Assembly: GCA_031472005.1 (NCBI GenBank)
Contig: PZJY01000004.1
Span: forward strand, 842,556 to 906,555
Length of the DNA stretch: 64,000 nucleotides
Direction of reading: 5' to 3'
Source of the DNA: Tetracladium setigerum
Lineage: Eukaryota > Ascomycota > Leotiomycetes > Helotiales
Shown: positions 12,081 through 22,329 of the stretch, piece by piece
How positions within the stretch are numbered: position 1 is the first letter of the stretch
How the letters are laid out: the number at the start of each line of letters is the position of its first letter
Made by a program: the position numbers and the translations under genes
Notes under the pieces: model-generated
Told to the model about the DNA's origin: nothing
The model's database searches: none
The model's input: only the letters and a program-made list of their open reading frames with translations

Positions 12081-12957
12081 ATGGACGATCAACAACCCCA
12101 AGGTCTTGCAGCAGCATTCCCCAACCCACCACCTTTCTGGCAGACCTTCACCCCCGAAAACCTCGAGCGCATCGCCGAATTACGAACCCAACAAGGTGGC
12201 GCGAATGGCAAGGCACACGATCCAGCGAAGGAGCTGCCGATTCGATTATTGGACCTGCCAACAGAGCTAAGATTCCTCCAACCGCCTGAGCTACCATCCG
12301 GAGCTACATATAGAGTGTTTGGGGATACCTACAATGTGCGTGCGAGGTTATGGAAATAGATTGGATATAGAACTTGTCTACTAAAGCAAATGCTGATGAG
12401 TACTACAGCTTGAAGATCCCCTCCCTACCCTCGAAGAAGCGAATGTCATTCCCCTCTACACGCCCCCGGAATCGACCTCGGATACCAAGAAATACGAAGA
12501 CCACGCTTTCATCCTCAAGCGCATGGCGAAATCCCTCCTCCTCAACTTCCTTGAACTGGTGGGAATCTTCAGCTGCAATAATCCCGCCGAGGTACGGCAG
12601 CCCAGGTCGTCATCCCAGTGGAGAACAGGTTGCTAACATATGGTTTGCTACGATTAGTATCAAGAGAAGATCGATGATTTGCGCACTATATTTATCAACT
12701 TTCACCACCTACTAAATACATATCGGCCACATCAAGCGAGGGAGAGTCTGATACTCATGATGCAGTCACAATTGGATCAGTCAAGGAAGGAAACGCAGGG
12801 AATTCGAGAGATGAAGGCGAAGGTGGAGGGGATATTGGAGGGGTTGGGACAGGCTAAGTTGGCCGGTGCTGAAGATACGGTGGTGGTGGATGAGAGAGTT
12901 CGAGCTTTGGAGGAAGGGAGAGATGTTTGGGAGGAATTGGAGAGTATGTTTGGCTGA
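12081..12957 (+). CDS. MED7: Mediator complex subunit 7
   Basis: This is the subunit of the Mediator middle module that links DNA-bound regulators to RNA polymerase II. The frame is intact, 245 aa, in three exons (12081-12335, 12409-12591, 12658-12957), all joined in phase 0. Recognisable are the N-terminal proline-rich part (FPNPPPFWQTFTPENLERI) and RFLQPPELP. The conserved helical region includes LKRMAKSLLLNFLELVG, then IDDLRTIFINFHHLLNTYRPHQARE, positioned as in yeast and human MED7. The C-terminus is a coiled coil. Intron 1 has a TACTAAAG branch region and intron 2 a GCTAACA. Confidence 0.96.
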
Positions 12958-13433
12958 AGAAGGCACATTGGGGGGAATGCTCAAATCAATTGATGGGAAT
13001 GGTCAAAGTTGACTCCAGAAAATCAGGGACGCTACGGCTACCATGTTTTCCAAGGGCTTTGCGACAGGTCACAGGATAGGCTGGTTATTTTGACGGACGA
13101 GATATCTAGGGATCTGGCAGGGCTATGGCGGAAGGTCATAAGGAGCGGTATTGAAGCGCGTCAGAGCGAATGCAGAATAATTACAGTAGGTTTCTGCATT
13201 CTGAAAAGGCCGATAGAAAGAGCAAATAGGAAATGTATGTGCAATCCTGTCTGTATGCTAGTAAAACAGGTGTCATAATTCGTCGCCTCGAGGCATCTTC
13301 CATCAATCAATCAAGAATTTCCATCCTATCGCATGACAAGCGCACCACATTCATTTCTCTCAAGGTATCCCCCTACTACAATTCATACAAGTGTCCAAAC
13401 TCTCTCTCGCTCCCTTTGCCTCTCTACATGTCT
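12958..13433. other. Intergenic between converging genes
   Basis: This is the 3' flank of MED7 and of the minus-strand CaaX gene. No gene supported. CATCAATCAATCAAG and TCTCTACATGTCTCTACATG are short direct repeats. Confidence 0.4.
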
Positions 13434-13601
13434 CTACATGACCACACAAGGAATTGGAATGCAGCAGCAGGAGTAGTCTCCGCAGTCAATGCACTTCGTA
13501 CCCTCTCCACCGCCAGGCTTGACGATCGAAGAAATGGTCGAGGAGGCAGAGCTTCCTGGGCCGTTACGGTTCACGAAAGAGGCGGGTGTGGATTGGCACA
13601 T
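13434..13601 (-). CDS. Small Cys-rich protein with C-terminal CaaX box
   Basis: A 55-aa protein whose last 20 residues are CIDCGDYSCCCIPIPCVVM. The end CVVM is a CaaX prenylation signal (C, two aliphatic residues, M), favouring farnesylation; the five other cysteines just before it are possible palmitoylation or metal sites. The middle is rich in Ser and Gly. I chose the ATG at 13599-13601 because of its CGATCAAG context; an upstream ATG at 13706 in the same frame would add 35 residues of low-complexity sequence. Fungal a-factor pheromones also end in CVVM but are shorter and lack the Cys cluster, so membrane anchoring is the safer reading. Confidence 0.7.
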   Translation of the reverse strand: MCQSTPASFVNRNGPGSSASSTISSIVKPGGGEGTKCIDCGDYSCCCIPIPCVVM

Positions 13602-15186
13602 CTTGATCGTGTTCGTGGTGGTATTGGTAGCTGTGGGAGATGGATCGTGGTTCTGGAGGGGGTTCGTTAGCTGTTGCTGGCAATTGCATGAAACTCCTCG
13701 AGGCATGGGAAAAGGCGCAGATAGAGGGCATAATGGGGAAAGGGGGACATACTGTCTTGGTGATTTGATTTCGAATTAAAGTTCAAATGAGACCGTTTTG
13801 GCAGATTGTGTTGGGAGTGTTTGCGACTTTGTGAATCTAGCTATGATGTCAGTGCCAGATTTGCGTGTGTTGCTTCTTCTGCGCCGTTTCTTCTCGTTCG
13901 TCTCTGCTTCTGCTCAGCTCCATCTCGTTAATTTTACTTACAAATTGGGCTATTCGACTTGCTTTCTTTGTTTGGAAAATGGGTTCCGAGCTACTGAAGT
14001 CTTCAGATGAGCCATTTGACCGTTTCACATATATATATATATCTTGCTTCAGCTGAATCAAGGACCACAGAACTTGGAACCGTCCACATCGGCACTGATT
14101 GGCAAGGGACGCAACCTCCGCGCAACCAATGGGTGGCGCATGACTGCGATCAACATCTTGTCCTGAACTGGCGATGGAGAGGGAGATGGAGATGGAAATG
14201 AAGATGGAAATCAAGATGTAAATCAAGATGAGAGAAGAGTAGTGTGTTGTGGGAGGAGGAGGGCTTCTTTCTATATCATAAATCTCACCGGCATCTCGTC
14301 TCATCTCACCGGCATCTCGTCATCTCACCCACCAAACAAACACCAACCACCTCAGGAACAACAAACACCCCGACAATAGATGATGACAGATACGAAGTAC
14401 AGATCCGACCAAACGCCACCTCAGGTAACTCGATTTCGTGTTCCAGCACCACCAGGGCGAAGGATTCGTGTGCTTGCATGGGCCATGGCCTTTGGCACTC
14501 GACTCTGCATCGATTCGGCCTTGCAGGAGTTTGGGTGGTATTGTATGTACGTATGCTCGTATACTGTACTCTACTCTACTCCACAGAGTACTCGACAGCA
14601 CGAAGTACTGTACAGCACTTCTCTCGGTACAGTCTCATCTTCCCTTTTTCTCCTCCTCACGGATATCACATTCCTCTCTCGCGCGGTGGAAGCTTTTGTC
14701 TATATATTCAGAAGCTACTGATTATTTACTCTTCTGCGGTAGGATGAACTCTCAGCACAAACTCAAATCACGAAGTCTCTCTCTGTCTGTTCTTCGGGTT
14801 CTTCCAGCGGGGGCTTTGCTTGCGTTGGTCTCGTCTTGGCTGTGCCATCTCCATCTCGCTGCATGCATGCCCTTAATCAGCTCGAAGTCCGGGATGGCGC
14901 TTAGCTACCAAATTGGTCTCAACCTCCCCAATCAGCATTGCACAATTCGCATCCCACCACCCCCAGTCAATTGACGCGGTGAAAAGGCCTGGGTTTGGTC
15001 TGGGGAGCAGCCGTTGCGCTTGTCAGTCAGCCCAGCGGCCGATAGCCAGCAGCAGGTTCCTCTTCCAGCCTTCTTTCTCGTTCTTGTTTCTCTCACATCA
15101 TCACCGCCGTCATCTTGCCATGTCTTGATCTCCAGGTCTACGTACGGTCCTCTTTTGTCCCTTCATCGTGGCAGCGGGTGAGGAAG
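13602..15186. other. Long upstream region with simple repeats
   Basis: This separates the CaaX gene from the divergent gene at 15187. It holds a (TA)n run at about 14029-14042, a GGAGAT/GGAAAT/CAAGAT hexamer array at about 14171-14228, and three copies of TCTCACC-GGCATCTCGTC with 19-21 bp spacing at about 14283-14330. A CTCTACTCTACTCCACAGAGTACTCG patch lies near 14570-14595. From about 14640 it is CT-rich, as in fungal promoters and leaders. No coding frame is convincing. Confidence 0.5.
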
Positions 15187-16530
15187 ATGGTGAATACATT
15201 AGGTCGAGGTGTCCCCGATATCACACTCAACGCCGAGTCGCAAGCATTCGCAGAACTGCAACCAGCCGCCTCCTCGGACTCGACGGGCAACGCCCTCCCA
15301 TTCGCAAAAGGATTCGATTCAGCCCAGAAACAAGTCGCACAAATGGCTCCCGAGTGTGAAGAGGCCGTAGACTGGGAGACCATCGCCCATTACTTATCAC
15401 GATGTCAATCATCGCATTCAATATCATCACATTCAACCGTCGCGCAGAGCTCATTTCCCAATTACCAACCATCTGGGGGACAACAACAAGCAAATACCCC
15501 TCATCAAGATCTACTCTTGCGCCGAAATACTGTGCCGCCCAGTATGAATAAAACACCAACCAACACAGATCCTCAATCCACTCCTCCGACGCCACCACCC
15601 CCAAGCGGCGGTCTCTCGACAGGCGCAAAGGCCGGAATTGCTGGCGCTGCAGCCGTAGGAATTGTCATAGTTCTCGCCAGTCTTGTCGCATTCCACACTC
15701 GACGTCGGAAGAGGAAGTACGGCTTTCGCACAAAAGGGAAGGATGGGACAGGAGCGGATATTGAAGGTCACTTTCCAGTGCCTGGAGATAAAGGCGAGGG
15801 TGTGCCAATGATTTTCCACAGTCGGAAACAAAGCGGAGGGACTGGCCTTGGAATCGAAGTAATACCTTTGGAGGGCGGACCCTTAAGTCCAGAATTTGGA
15901 TCTGGCCACACACCTCTGATGAATACCGATTACAGCGCCAGTGTGCACAGTGCTTTGGACTATCAAACCTCACCAACGATGGAGAACCATCGGATGTACA
16001 ACAGTCCAGCTCTAAATTCATACCGGCCCCAAACAGCACAAACAACACATTCCTACGAATCTCGACAGAGAGCCACTTCAATTGAAGAACCACTCGACGA
16101 TCCGTTTGAGCAACACAATCAGCGATCAAGACCATCACATCCATTCTCTGGCCTCTCAGAAGCTATTCCTCCTCCTCCCCTCGTAAAACGCGTCCCTCAT
16201 TCCATGGCCGACTACCAAAGCGCCGTGCCACTCGGTTTTGCCAACGGATTTGTGCAAGTGGAAAGAGAAGAAGATGAGACTGGTCACGAGATAGGAACTA
16301 CTGCACGCGAACAAGCAGAGACAAGAATCGAGATAGATATGGATGAGAGTGAGGGCGAAGAGGGACCAGACGGCGATGAGAACTTACCGGTTTACGAAGA
16401 GACGCCTGCAGCGGCGGCGGCATCGAGACCCATAGAGAAGGAATTCAGGCCGAGGGAGGATGATGATGGGGATGATACTGAGGAGGAGAGGAGTTTTGAG
16501 ACCCATTTGACGAAATCTGATTTGGGATGA
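15187..16530 (+). CDS. Single-pass membrane protein, unknown
   Basis: Open frame of 447 aa. A proline-rich stalk (TPPTPPPPSGG) precedes one transmembrane helix near residues 150-172 (AGIAGAAAVGIVIVLASLVAFH) followed at once by RRRKRK, a stop-transfer signal. A long acidic, low-complexity cytoplasmic tail with DDPFEQHNQ and DGDENLPVYEE follows. This layout is shared by fungal Mid2/Wsc-like wall-stress sensors and by many unnamed proteins. No signal peptide is visible after the chosen ATG (15187-15189), and in the N-terminal third another frame (ATG near 15401 to TAA near 15549) is also open, so upstream exons or an intron there are possible. The 3' two thirds are firm; the 5' structure is not. 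Confidence 0.6.
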   Translation: MVNTLGRGVPDITLNAESQAFAELQPAASSDSTGNALPFAKGFDSAQKQVAQMAPECEEAVDWETIAHYLSRCQSSHSISSHSTVAQSSFPNYQPSGGQQQANTPHQDLLLRRNTVPPSMNKTPTNTDPQSTPPTPPPPSGGLSTGAKAGIAGAAAVGIVIVLASLVAFHTRRRKRKYGFRTKGKDGTGADIEGHFPVPGDKGEGVPMIFHSRKQSGGTGLGIEVIPLEGGPLSPEFGSGHTPLMNTDYSASVHSALDYQTSPTMENHRMYNSPALNSYRPQTAQTTHSYESRQRATSIEEPLDDPFEQHNQRSRPSHPFSGLSEAIPPPPLVKRVPHSMADYQSAVPLGFANGFVQVEREEDETGHEIGTTAREQAETRIEIDMDESEGEEGPDGDENLPVYEETPAAAAASRPIEKEFRPREDDDGDDTEEERSFETHLTKSDLG

Positions 16531-17236
16531 TGTTGTGAGGTAAATGTGACTTTGCGATGTATTTGAGATGTTGAGATATGTAATGAAATAATGATACCCT
16601 ACCAAATGCGCCTCGTATTCTTTGGAATCAATCTGTAAATGGCAATTGGAGATTGATATTGCGACTCTGGCCATTGCCAAGAATATATTGTTAGCTACAT
16701 GCACATGCTTCATATGTCCGTTTGAATTGCAAAAAGTCTCAACTTGAATCCTTCCTCTGTCGTTCCCGACGATGTCCTAAAAATATAGTTTATCTCCTGG
16801 TCCGCGAGTCTCAAAGCTCTATCATTTGTTATTCGAGGGTTTTACGATCAATTCGCCCTCGCCTGGGTCAGCGAAAGTAAGATTGGCGTGGAATACGACG
16901 TCCAACATACCTTTTTAATGTTGAAGTTGCTTTAGGCTGATTTTCGAATCTTGGTATTGCTTTCACATCACATACTAGCTCATCGACCCCTTTACCTACT
17001 TACCTACCTACTTGGGCAATGCTGAACCCGGAAATTTGAGGCTCCACTTATATCTAACCTCCATCTGACTATCTCTAGAGCTCAACACAGCTTCCAGTCA
17101 ACATCTCCTTTGCTCTTTGAATTAGCAGGACGTACTTTCGTATAGAATTTTCATGTCGCGACTAAGGTGTGCTTTGGATTAAACAAATTGGGTACTTCTG
17201 TAGAGATCTCCGCCACTTCAGTACCCCTCATTCACC
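16531..17236. other. Intergenic, promoter of FAD oxidase
   Basis: No gene. A CTACTTACCTACCTACTTGG repeat lies at about 16996-17016. The last 200 bases contain CT-rich tracts upstream of the start at 17237. Confidence 0.4.
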
Positions 17237-19613
17237 ATGGCCCATCTCTCTCTCCGCCAGATAGTTGTCTCTTCCATCATTCTGTCGTCTAAATGCATCT
17301 CAGCGCAAGGTGGCATCCAAGAGCCCATTTTAGATGAAGGAAGTGATGATTCGCAATGCCACAACGCTGTGAGTGCTTCCCTCCCTCTTCAGGAAGCCGT
17401 ACGCTAACTCCGCTCATCTCAGTGTACGGCGCTCGTTAATGAACTGCCGGACATAACACACTACGGCTTGACGTCTGATCTTCAAGGGTTTTCAGAAGGT
17501 TACTTTTCTGCTTCTCAGAGAGAGGTTGTTCCTGCTTGTGGTATGTTCCCGCCCACTCGAGCTCTGTCGTTCCCGTTGCCATGAGATCCCCAGTCTGTAT
17601 TAGAGCCTCCACGGCAACATGCATTCTAATTAACTTTAATTCTCAGTCGTCACACCTCAATTCGCCCAGCAAGTCTCAGAAACCATCACACTTCTGCGCA
17701 ATTACCCGTGTAAATTGGCAGTCAAGTCTGGAGGTCACGGCGTCTCAGCCGGCCTGTCAAATGCCGCTGGCGGAATCACCATTGATCTCAGGCTTCTCAA
17801 CGAAATTGAGTATCTTGGAGCTAAAGATTGGGATGGAGGACCTGTTGGTCAGAGCTATGGAGAGTGGAAGGGCGAGATTACCAGAGTTGGACCGGGAATA
17901 GGTGGGGTGCTGTGTATGCTGCTCTAGAGCCTCTCGGTCGTTCTGTGGCTGGCGGAAGGGATAGTAACGTGGGTGTGGGAGGTTTCGTGATGGGAGGTAA
18001 GTATTTCTTTTTTTAATCTGTTTAAGATGGATTGAAATGAGTGTTATCGAGCTCTTGCAGTGGTAAAATGCTAATTTGAAATAGGTGGGATATCCTTTCT
18101 CTCTCATACCCATGGTGTAAGTACATCCAGCTTTAGATAGGATTCAACTCGCTGGTAGAAAATAAGCTGATCCCTCATTCTCTAGTGGTCCGCAGATACC
18201 ATTCGTAATTTTCAAATCGTTCTACCAAATGGCACCCTCACAAACGTGAACCATGCCACAAATCCATCTTGTATGTTGACACGCACCCGCCATTATTTTC
18301 TCTTCTGCAGCCAGGCCAATTCGGACCTCCGCAATTGGCAATCGCCCCAAATGAGCAATGCTGATGTACATCAAAGTATTCTCTGCCCTTCGAGGCGGTG
18401 GTAACAACTTTGGCATAGTGACACGTTTTGATATGGAAACATTCGAACAGCCCTTTGTCTGGGGCGGATTCAGAGCCTGGCTCACCTCTCCAATGGACGT
18501 CAACGCCCGTCATGCGAGGCTAGGGATTCGTGAAGGCTCGTCTTATACATTCGACAAACTCACTCACTTCGATACTCTCGGCAAGGCGCTGCTCAAACCA
18601 TTGTTCTACTTAGCAGACTTTCTCAGCTACGGCGTTACTGCCTCAAGTTTTGTCTCTGCTTTCGAGTCCGTCATTCTCACTAAGAACGTCGATATTGGAT
18701 CGCACATGTTCATGTCATTTTTTTACAGGCAGGACATGGATACCTTTATATTTTCTGGACAGTTAACACATTTGAACACGACAACAGAGCCGAAGATCTT
18801 CTCGGAGTACACCAAAATGAAGCCGATCTGGTCAGGCAGTAGAATCACGAATGTTTCTGCTCTTGCGTCGCAAGTGTCGGACTTCAATCCTCAGGGGCAT
18901 CGGTGAGTTTCGTTCTCTCTTGACTTCCTGCGTTATGAACTGTCTTCGTCAGAGAACAGACGACTAAGCAGGGTGAATTTTAGAAACTCGTGGAGAGTCC
19001 AAACGATCCACGCCTCCCCTCGGTCTACCTCGAGCTCATCAATGAAGCTCTCCACCTTTTTAGAAGCCGTGTTTGACATCTACCTCGAGGAAACCCATAA
19101 AATAAAACACATTCGCAGGGTTGCGCCTGCTCTCACGATCCACCCGATCAACAAAAACGAAATTAAACATTTCCAGAAGAACGATGGGAATGCCGTTGGA
19201 ATCGAGGGAGGTGAGGGACCATTAGTTAGTAAGTCCTCCCCATCTTCCCCGTATTTCTTTGCTACTGTCTCCGCCCATCGTTCAAATCACTTAACAGCAG
19301 CCCCAAAACTGAAATAATACTAACAATCCTCTGTAAAATAGTAATTCAAACAACAATATCATATGACCCCACTGCCCGCACCCTTACTGCAGACGACAAG
19401 GCGGTGCTAGCAGCCTCAGACAACATGTATAACCGCATTCGTGAGATGGCGAAGAAGAATGAAATGGATCATCGCTTTCAGTATATGAATTATGCGGAGA
19501 TCGAGAGTGACGTTTATGCTGGTGTGGGGGAGACGAATAGAGAGTGGTTGAGGGGCGTGAAGAGAAGTGTGGTGGGAAAGGAGAGATGGGATATTGCTGG
19601 ATTTAAGATTTGA
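17237..19613 (+). CDS. Secreted berberine-bridge-type FAD oxidase, one frameshift
   Basis: A FAD-linked oxidoreductase of the BBE-like family, which oxidises sugars or secondary metabolites outside the cell. A signal peptide (MAHLSLRQIVVSSIILSSKCISA) is followed by the FAD fold, with the usual flavin-attachment motif present as KSGGHG near residue 111 and ALRGGGNNFGIVTRF. The C-terminal BBE-type part holds Y..R..R-like residues. Eight exons are joined by introns 17369-17422, 17541-17646, 17997-18084, 18117-18185, 18271-18376, 18903-18983 and 19229-19341. At about 17896-17899 (CCGGGA) one base must be added to pass from VGPG to RWGAVYAAL; the total then becomes 586 codons plus stop, a multiple of three. 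No biosynthetic genes lie beside it. Confidence 0.85.
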
Positions 19614-20213
19614 GTGAGGTAGTAGAGATAGGAGAGCATGGTGAACTTGGAGAAAGAGGAGTTAGGGGTAGAGGGGATTAGAATCTGGTGTTAACAGAGA
19701 GGGGGGGTTGGGGTTGTATCTATCTGGGTGAGAGTGGCAGTCTTGATTTGTCGGGTTAGCTGGTAGATGGAAGTTGGATTGAAGAAAAAAGTATTCTTTT
19801 GGGAGCGATGCTGGATACAAAAATCAAGCTGTTGCATTTTGTATTGTTTCGTTCTGAAGTTTTTATTTCCGTCACATCCAACAACAGCTACAGTTGTACG
19901 CTGCTTTGAATCCTGCATGTCGCCGCTGTGGCCAGACTCTCCACCACATCCTCGTACAGACCTCTCAGTATGTACCTAGGTAATTATCAAGTCTTATCTT
20001 TTGCCGATTTTGTGTAGAGTTTATGTTGACAAGGACGGGGGCTCCTATCAGTTTTGGATATCCCAAGGCCGCCCATCGGAATATCTTCCTCCTCCTGTTC
20101 AAGTTGCCGCGGTCCAAATATCTATGTGGTCAGTTCGGGAGGAGCCCGCTGCTGCTGCTACTTCCTTCTCATTCTGAACCCTTTCTCTCAACTCACTCCT
20201 GTCGAACCCGACA
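19614..20213. other. Intergenic, no gene seen
   Basis: This has a G-rich tract (GAGAGGGGGGGTTGGGG) near 19698-19714 just after the FAD oxidase and a CT-rich leader before 20214. No gene supported. Confidence 0.4.
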
Positions 20214-20756
20214 ATGAAGTCCGTTACTAGTCTTTCGTTCTTCCTCCTCCTTATTGGGGGAGCTCATCTCGTTATCGCCAGCTCCCTTCTCGAGCCCATG
20301 GCAAACAACGTCGTCAATCTCACCGAGACGCCTGAGAAGACTATCATTGGGACCGTCAGTCAGTGCCGGGCGATTGCTGCCTCGCCGGTTAAAGGGGCGG
20401 ATTGCAGTTCTCAAGGGGTGATCACTCAACGTGGTGTCGTTCCCATCAACATGTGGTGAGTGTGGTGTTTAAGAGATATTGAATAGATAGCTGACACGCG
20501 TGACAAGTATGATCAACCACTCCAGACCTCGGCCGATAACTGTGCTCTCTACTGCGAGAACCGGGTAGGAATCTTGCACCGATCTTTTGGTGTTCGCCGT
20601 GGGAGGGATAATTCTACGGTGGGATATGAATGTGATTGTTACGATACTGGGGTTGGGGCATTGAGGCTAGAGAGAGACAGCTCGTCGAGATTTGCGAATT
20701 CGACGGTTCCAGGGGGTTCGTTCTATGATAAAGCGTGCTTCTCGATAGAATGTTGA
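20214..20756 (+). CDS. Small secreted Cys-rich protein, frames need one base
   Basis: About 163 aa. The signal peptide is MKSVTSLSFFLLLIGGAHLVIA. The first exon has cysteines in SQCRAIAAS and GADCSSQG; the second has ADNCALYCENR, YECDCYD and a terminal ACFSIEC, so the mature protein could form several disulfides. The intron is 20457-20508 (GTGAGT...GACAAG). As written, the splice puts exon 2 in the wrong frame and stops early, while the Cys-rich frame stays open to TGA 20754-20756. One extra base in exon 1, for example in one of its GGGG runs, makes the length divisible by three. Size, secretion and Cys content are those of a candidate effector or secreted antimicrobial; no family is recognised. 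Confidence 0.6.
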
Positions 20757-21078
20757 GGGAGTACACATATATATATCTGTATGTTTGCAATAAGGGGATT
20801 GGAGATGTAAATAGTAGAAGGTTATCTCTTTCGGAAGAGCATATCGAAATTTATTAATTGTATATGATGGTTTTTCTATTAAAAGCAATCCGAAGAAAGA
20901 ATGTGGTGAAAAATTGTTCCATCTATACCTTCCTATTGTAGATTGTCGTTGCCCCGCTAACGAGTTGCCAAATCTAGCAAACAAAAGAATAAACCTCCCA
21001 CCACCAAGCTCCTTTAATCCCTTCAATTGCCAAAACATATCGTATTTCACCTCACGTACAAAAGGATCGAGAAATACA
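20757..21078. other. Intergenic, possible 5' extension of next gene
   Basis: No separate gene. The frame of the next gene stays open upstream to about 20914 (MFHLYLPIVDCRC...), but this part lacks conservation cues, so the start was set at 21079. Confidence 0.35.
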
Positions 21079-21969
21079 ATGATTTGTGATCGATATAAGA
21101 GGCTCAATTTCGACAAAGGGGATGCACAGGAAATCATAGGCGGTGCACTCGAGAGGGACAAACGATGGGGTCTCGTGATCGTCCGATGTTCATACAAATC
21201 GCAAGATCAAGTAAATAAAATCCAACTTCCTTTATTAATATATTTACTAATTAAGAGAAGTGGGAGACGTTTCTTTCCTTAATCAAAGCGAGAATTCGCT
21301 ATCAAATCAATTATAATAGGTTACGAGACATCCAACTTCCAGATTATATCGGGCCGGATATATATGAAAATCTCGCCCTTATAGTAATTGAAGACGAGCA
21401 AGGGTTAGAAGGAGCTAATATCCAGATTTCGTCGAGAAAGTTTATTGAGTGGTTTAAGAGAGATGGGGTGAGTGAGTTAAGGGAAATTGGAGAATTATCA
21501 AACCAGATTCTGGATAGTTTGGATAATAAGGATAAGTTTATGGATTTCAAGACATTCCTAGGTATGTAATGTTTGCTTTCTTGCTTTATTAATTTATAAG
21601 AGGATAAGTATTTTAACACGAGATAGATATACCTATTTTATTCATGCTTCGGCTGATATGATCTCCTCTTTCTCGATTGACTTGGACACACCTAGCAATC
21701 AAGACGAAGAGTATGAAGATTGGGAGGGTGGAAATGACTACCTGCATATTGTCTCTCCAGGTATACTTCTTGCAATGGTTGAAGAGAAGAGGCGAGAGGC
21801 TGAACTAGGTGAGATAGAGGGTATGGAAGAGGAGGAAGAGGAGGATATCAATGAGCATGAGGATGCGACTAAAAAAGTGAGAGGGGCGACGCTTTCAGAT
21901 TTATATGTCAAGTTGATGGATTCGTTTGATTACTTCTTTGAGGATGATGGCTTCTTCGTTATCGCGTAG
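21079..21969 (+). CDS. Uncharacterised acidic protein
   Basis: A 260-aa protein in three exons (21079-21210, 21258-21561, 21623-21969), intact. The opening YKRLNFDKGDAQEIIGGAL and RWGLVIVRCSYKSQDQ, then WETFLSLIKARIR, FIEWFKRDGV and YTYFIHASAD, resemble a lineage-expanded family of hypothetical proteins I associate with Leotiomycetes; no function is known to me. The C-terminal third is strongly acidic (EEEEEEDINEHED). No signal peptide or membrane segment. The true start may lie further upstream or in a missed exon. Confidence 0.65.
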
Positions 21970-22329
21970 CAGGCTGGGCCGTTGGAAACATCCACCTGGC
22001 AATCATGGCCCAGATTCAAGTAGTTTATATTTGATTGCAAGGAAGCCAAGAAGATTAAAGATTAAAAAGTCGAGATATCGAAAAGTCGAAAAGTGGAAAA
22101 GTCGAAAATGCGGGAAGAGGTTAAAAAAAAGAGGATATATCCTTGGGGACGTGATGGATGTCAAGTGTGAACTGCTTGCGGCACAATATCCTTTGTACTC
22201 CACACCTATCTTTGACAACGTGACGCCAGATGCCGCCAAAGTGGGGATGGACGCTCTTTGTTCAAAGAATGATAAGATATTCCCAAATTTCCTCCTCGAA
22301 CATTTCCTACAACTCAGTATTTCTCCAAG
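21970..22329. other. Intergenic with AAAAGTCG-type repeat
   Basis: Contains a purine-rich array at about 22050-22130 in which AAAGTCGAAAAGTGGAAAAGTCGAAA-like units recur with a period of 8-9 nt. Related arrays occur at 25225-25290 and, inverted, at 37500-37622. No gene supported. Confidence 0.5.

Noticed and set aside
14350..14974. Overlapping plus-strand frames of 110-180 aa before the 15-kb gene
   Set aside because: They lie in CT-rich and simple-repeat DNA and encode low-complexity Ser/Thr/Leu sequence in all three frames.
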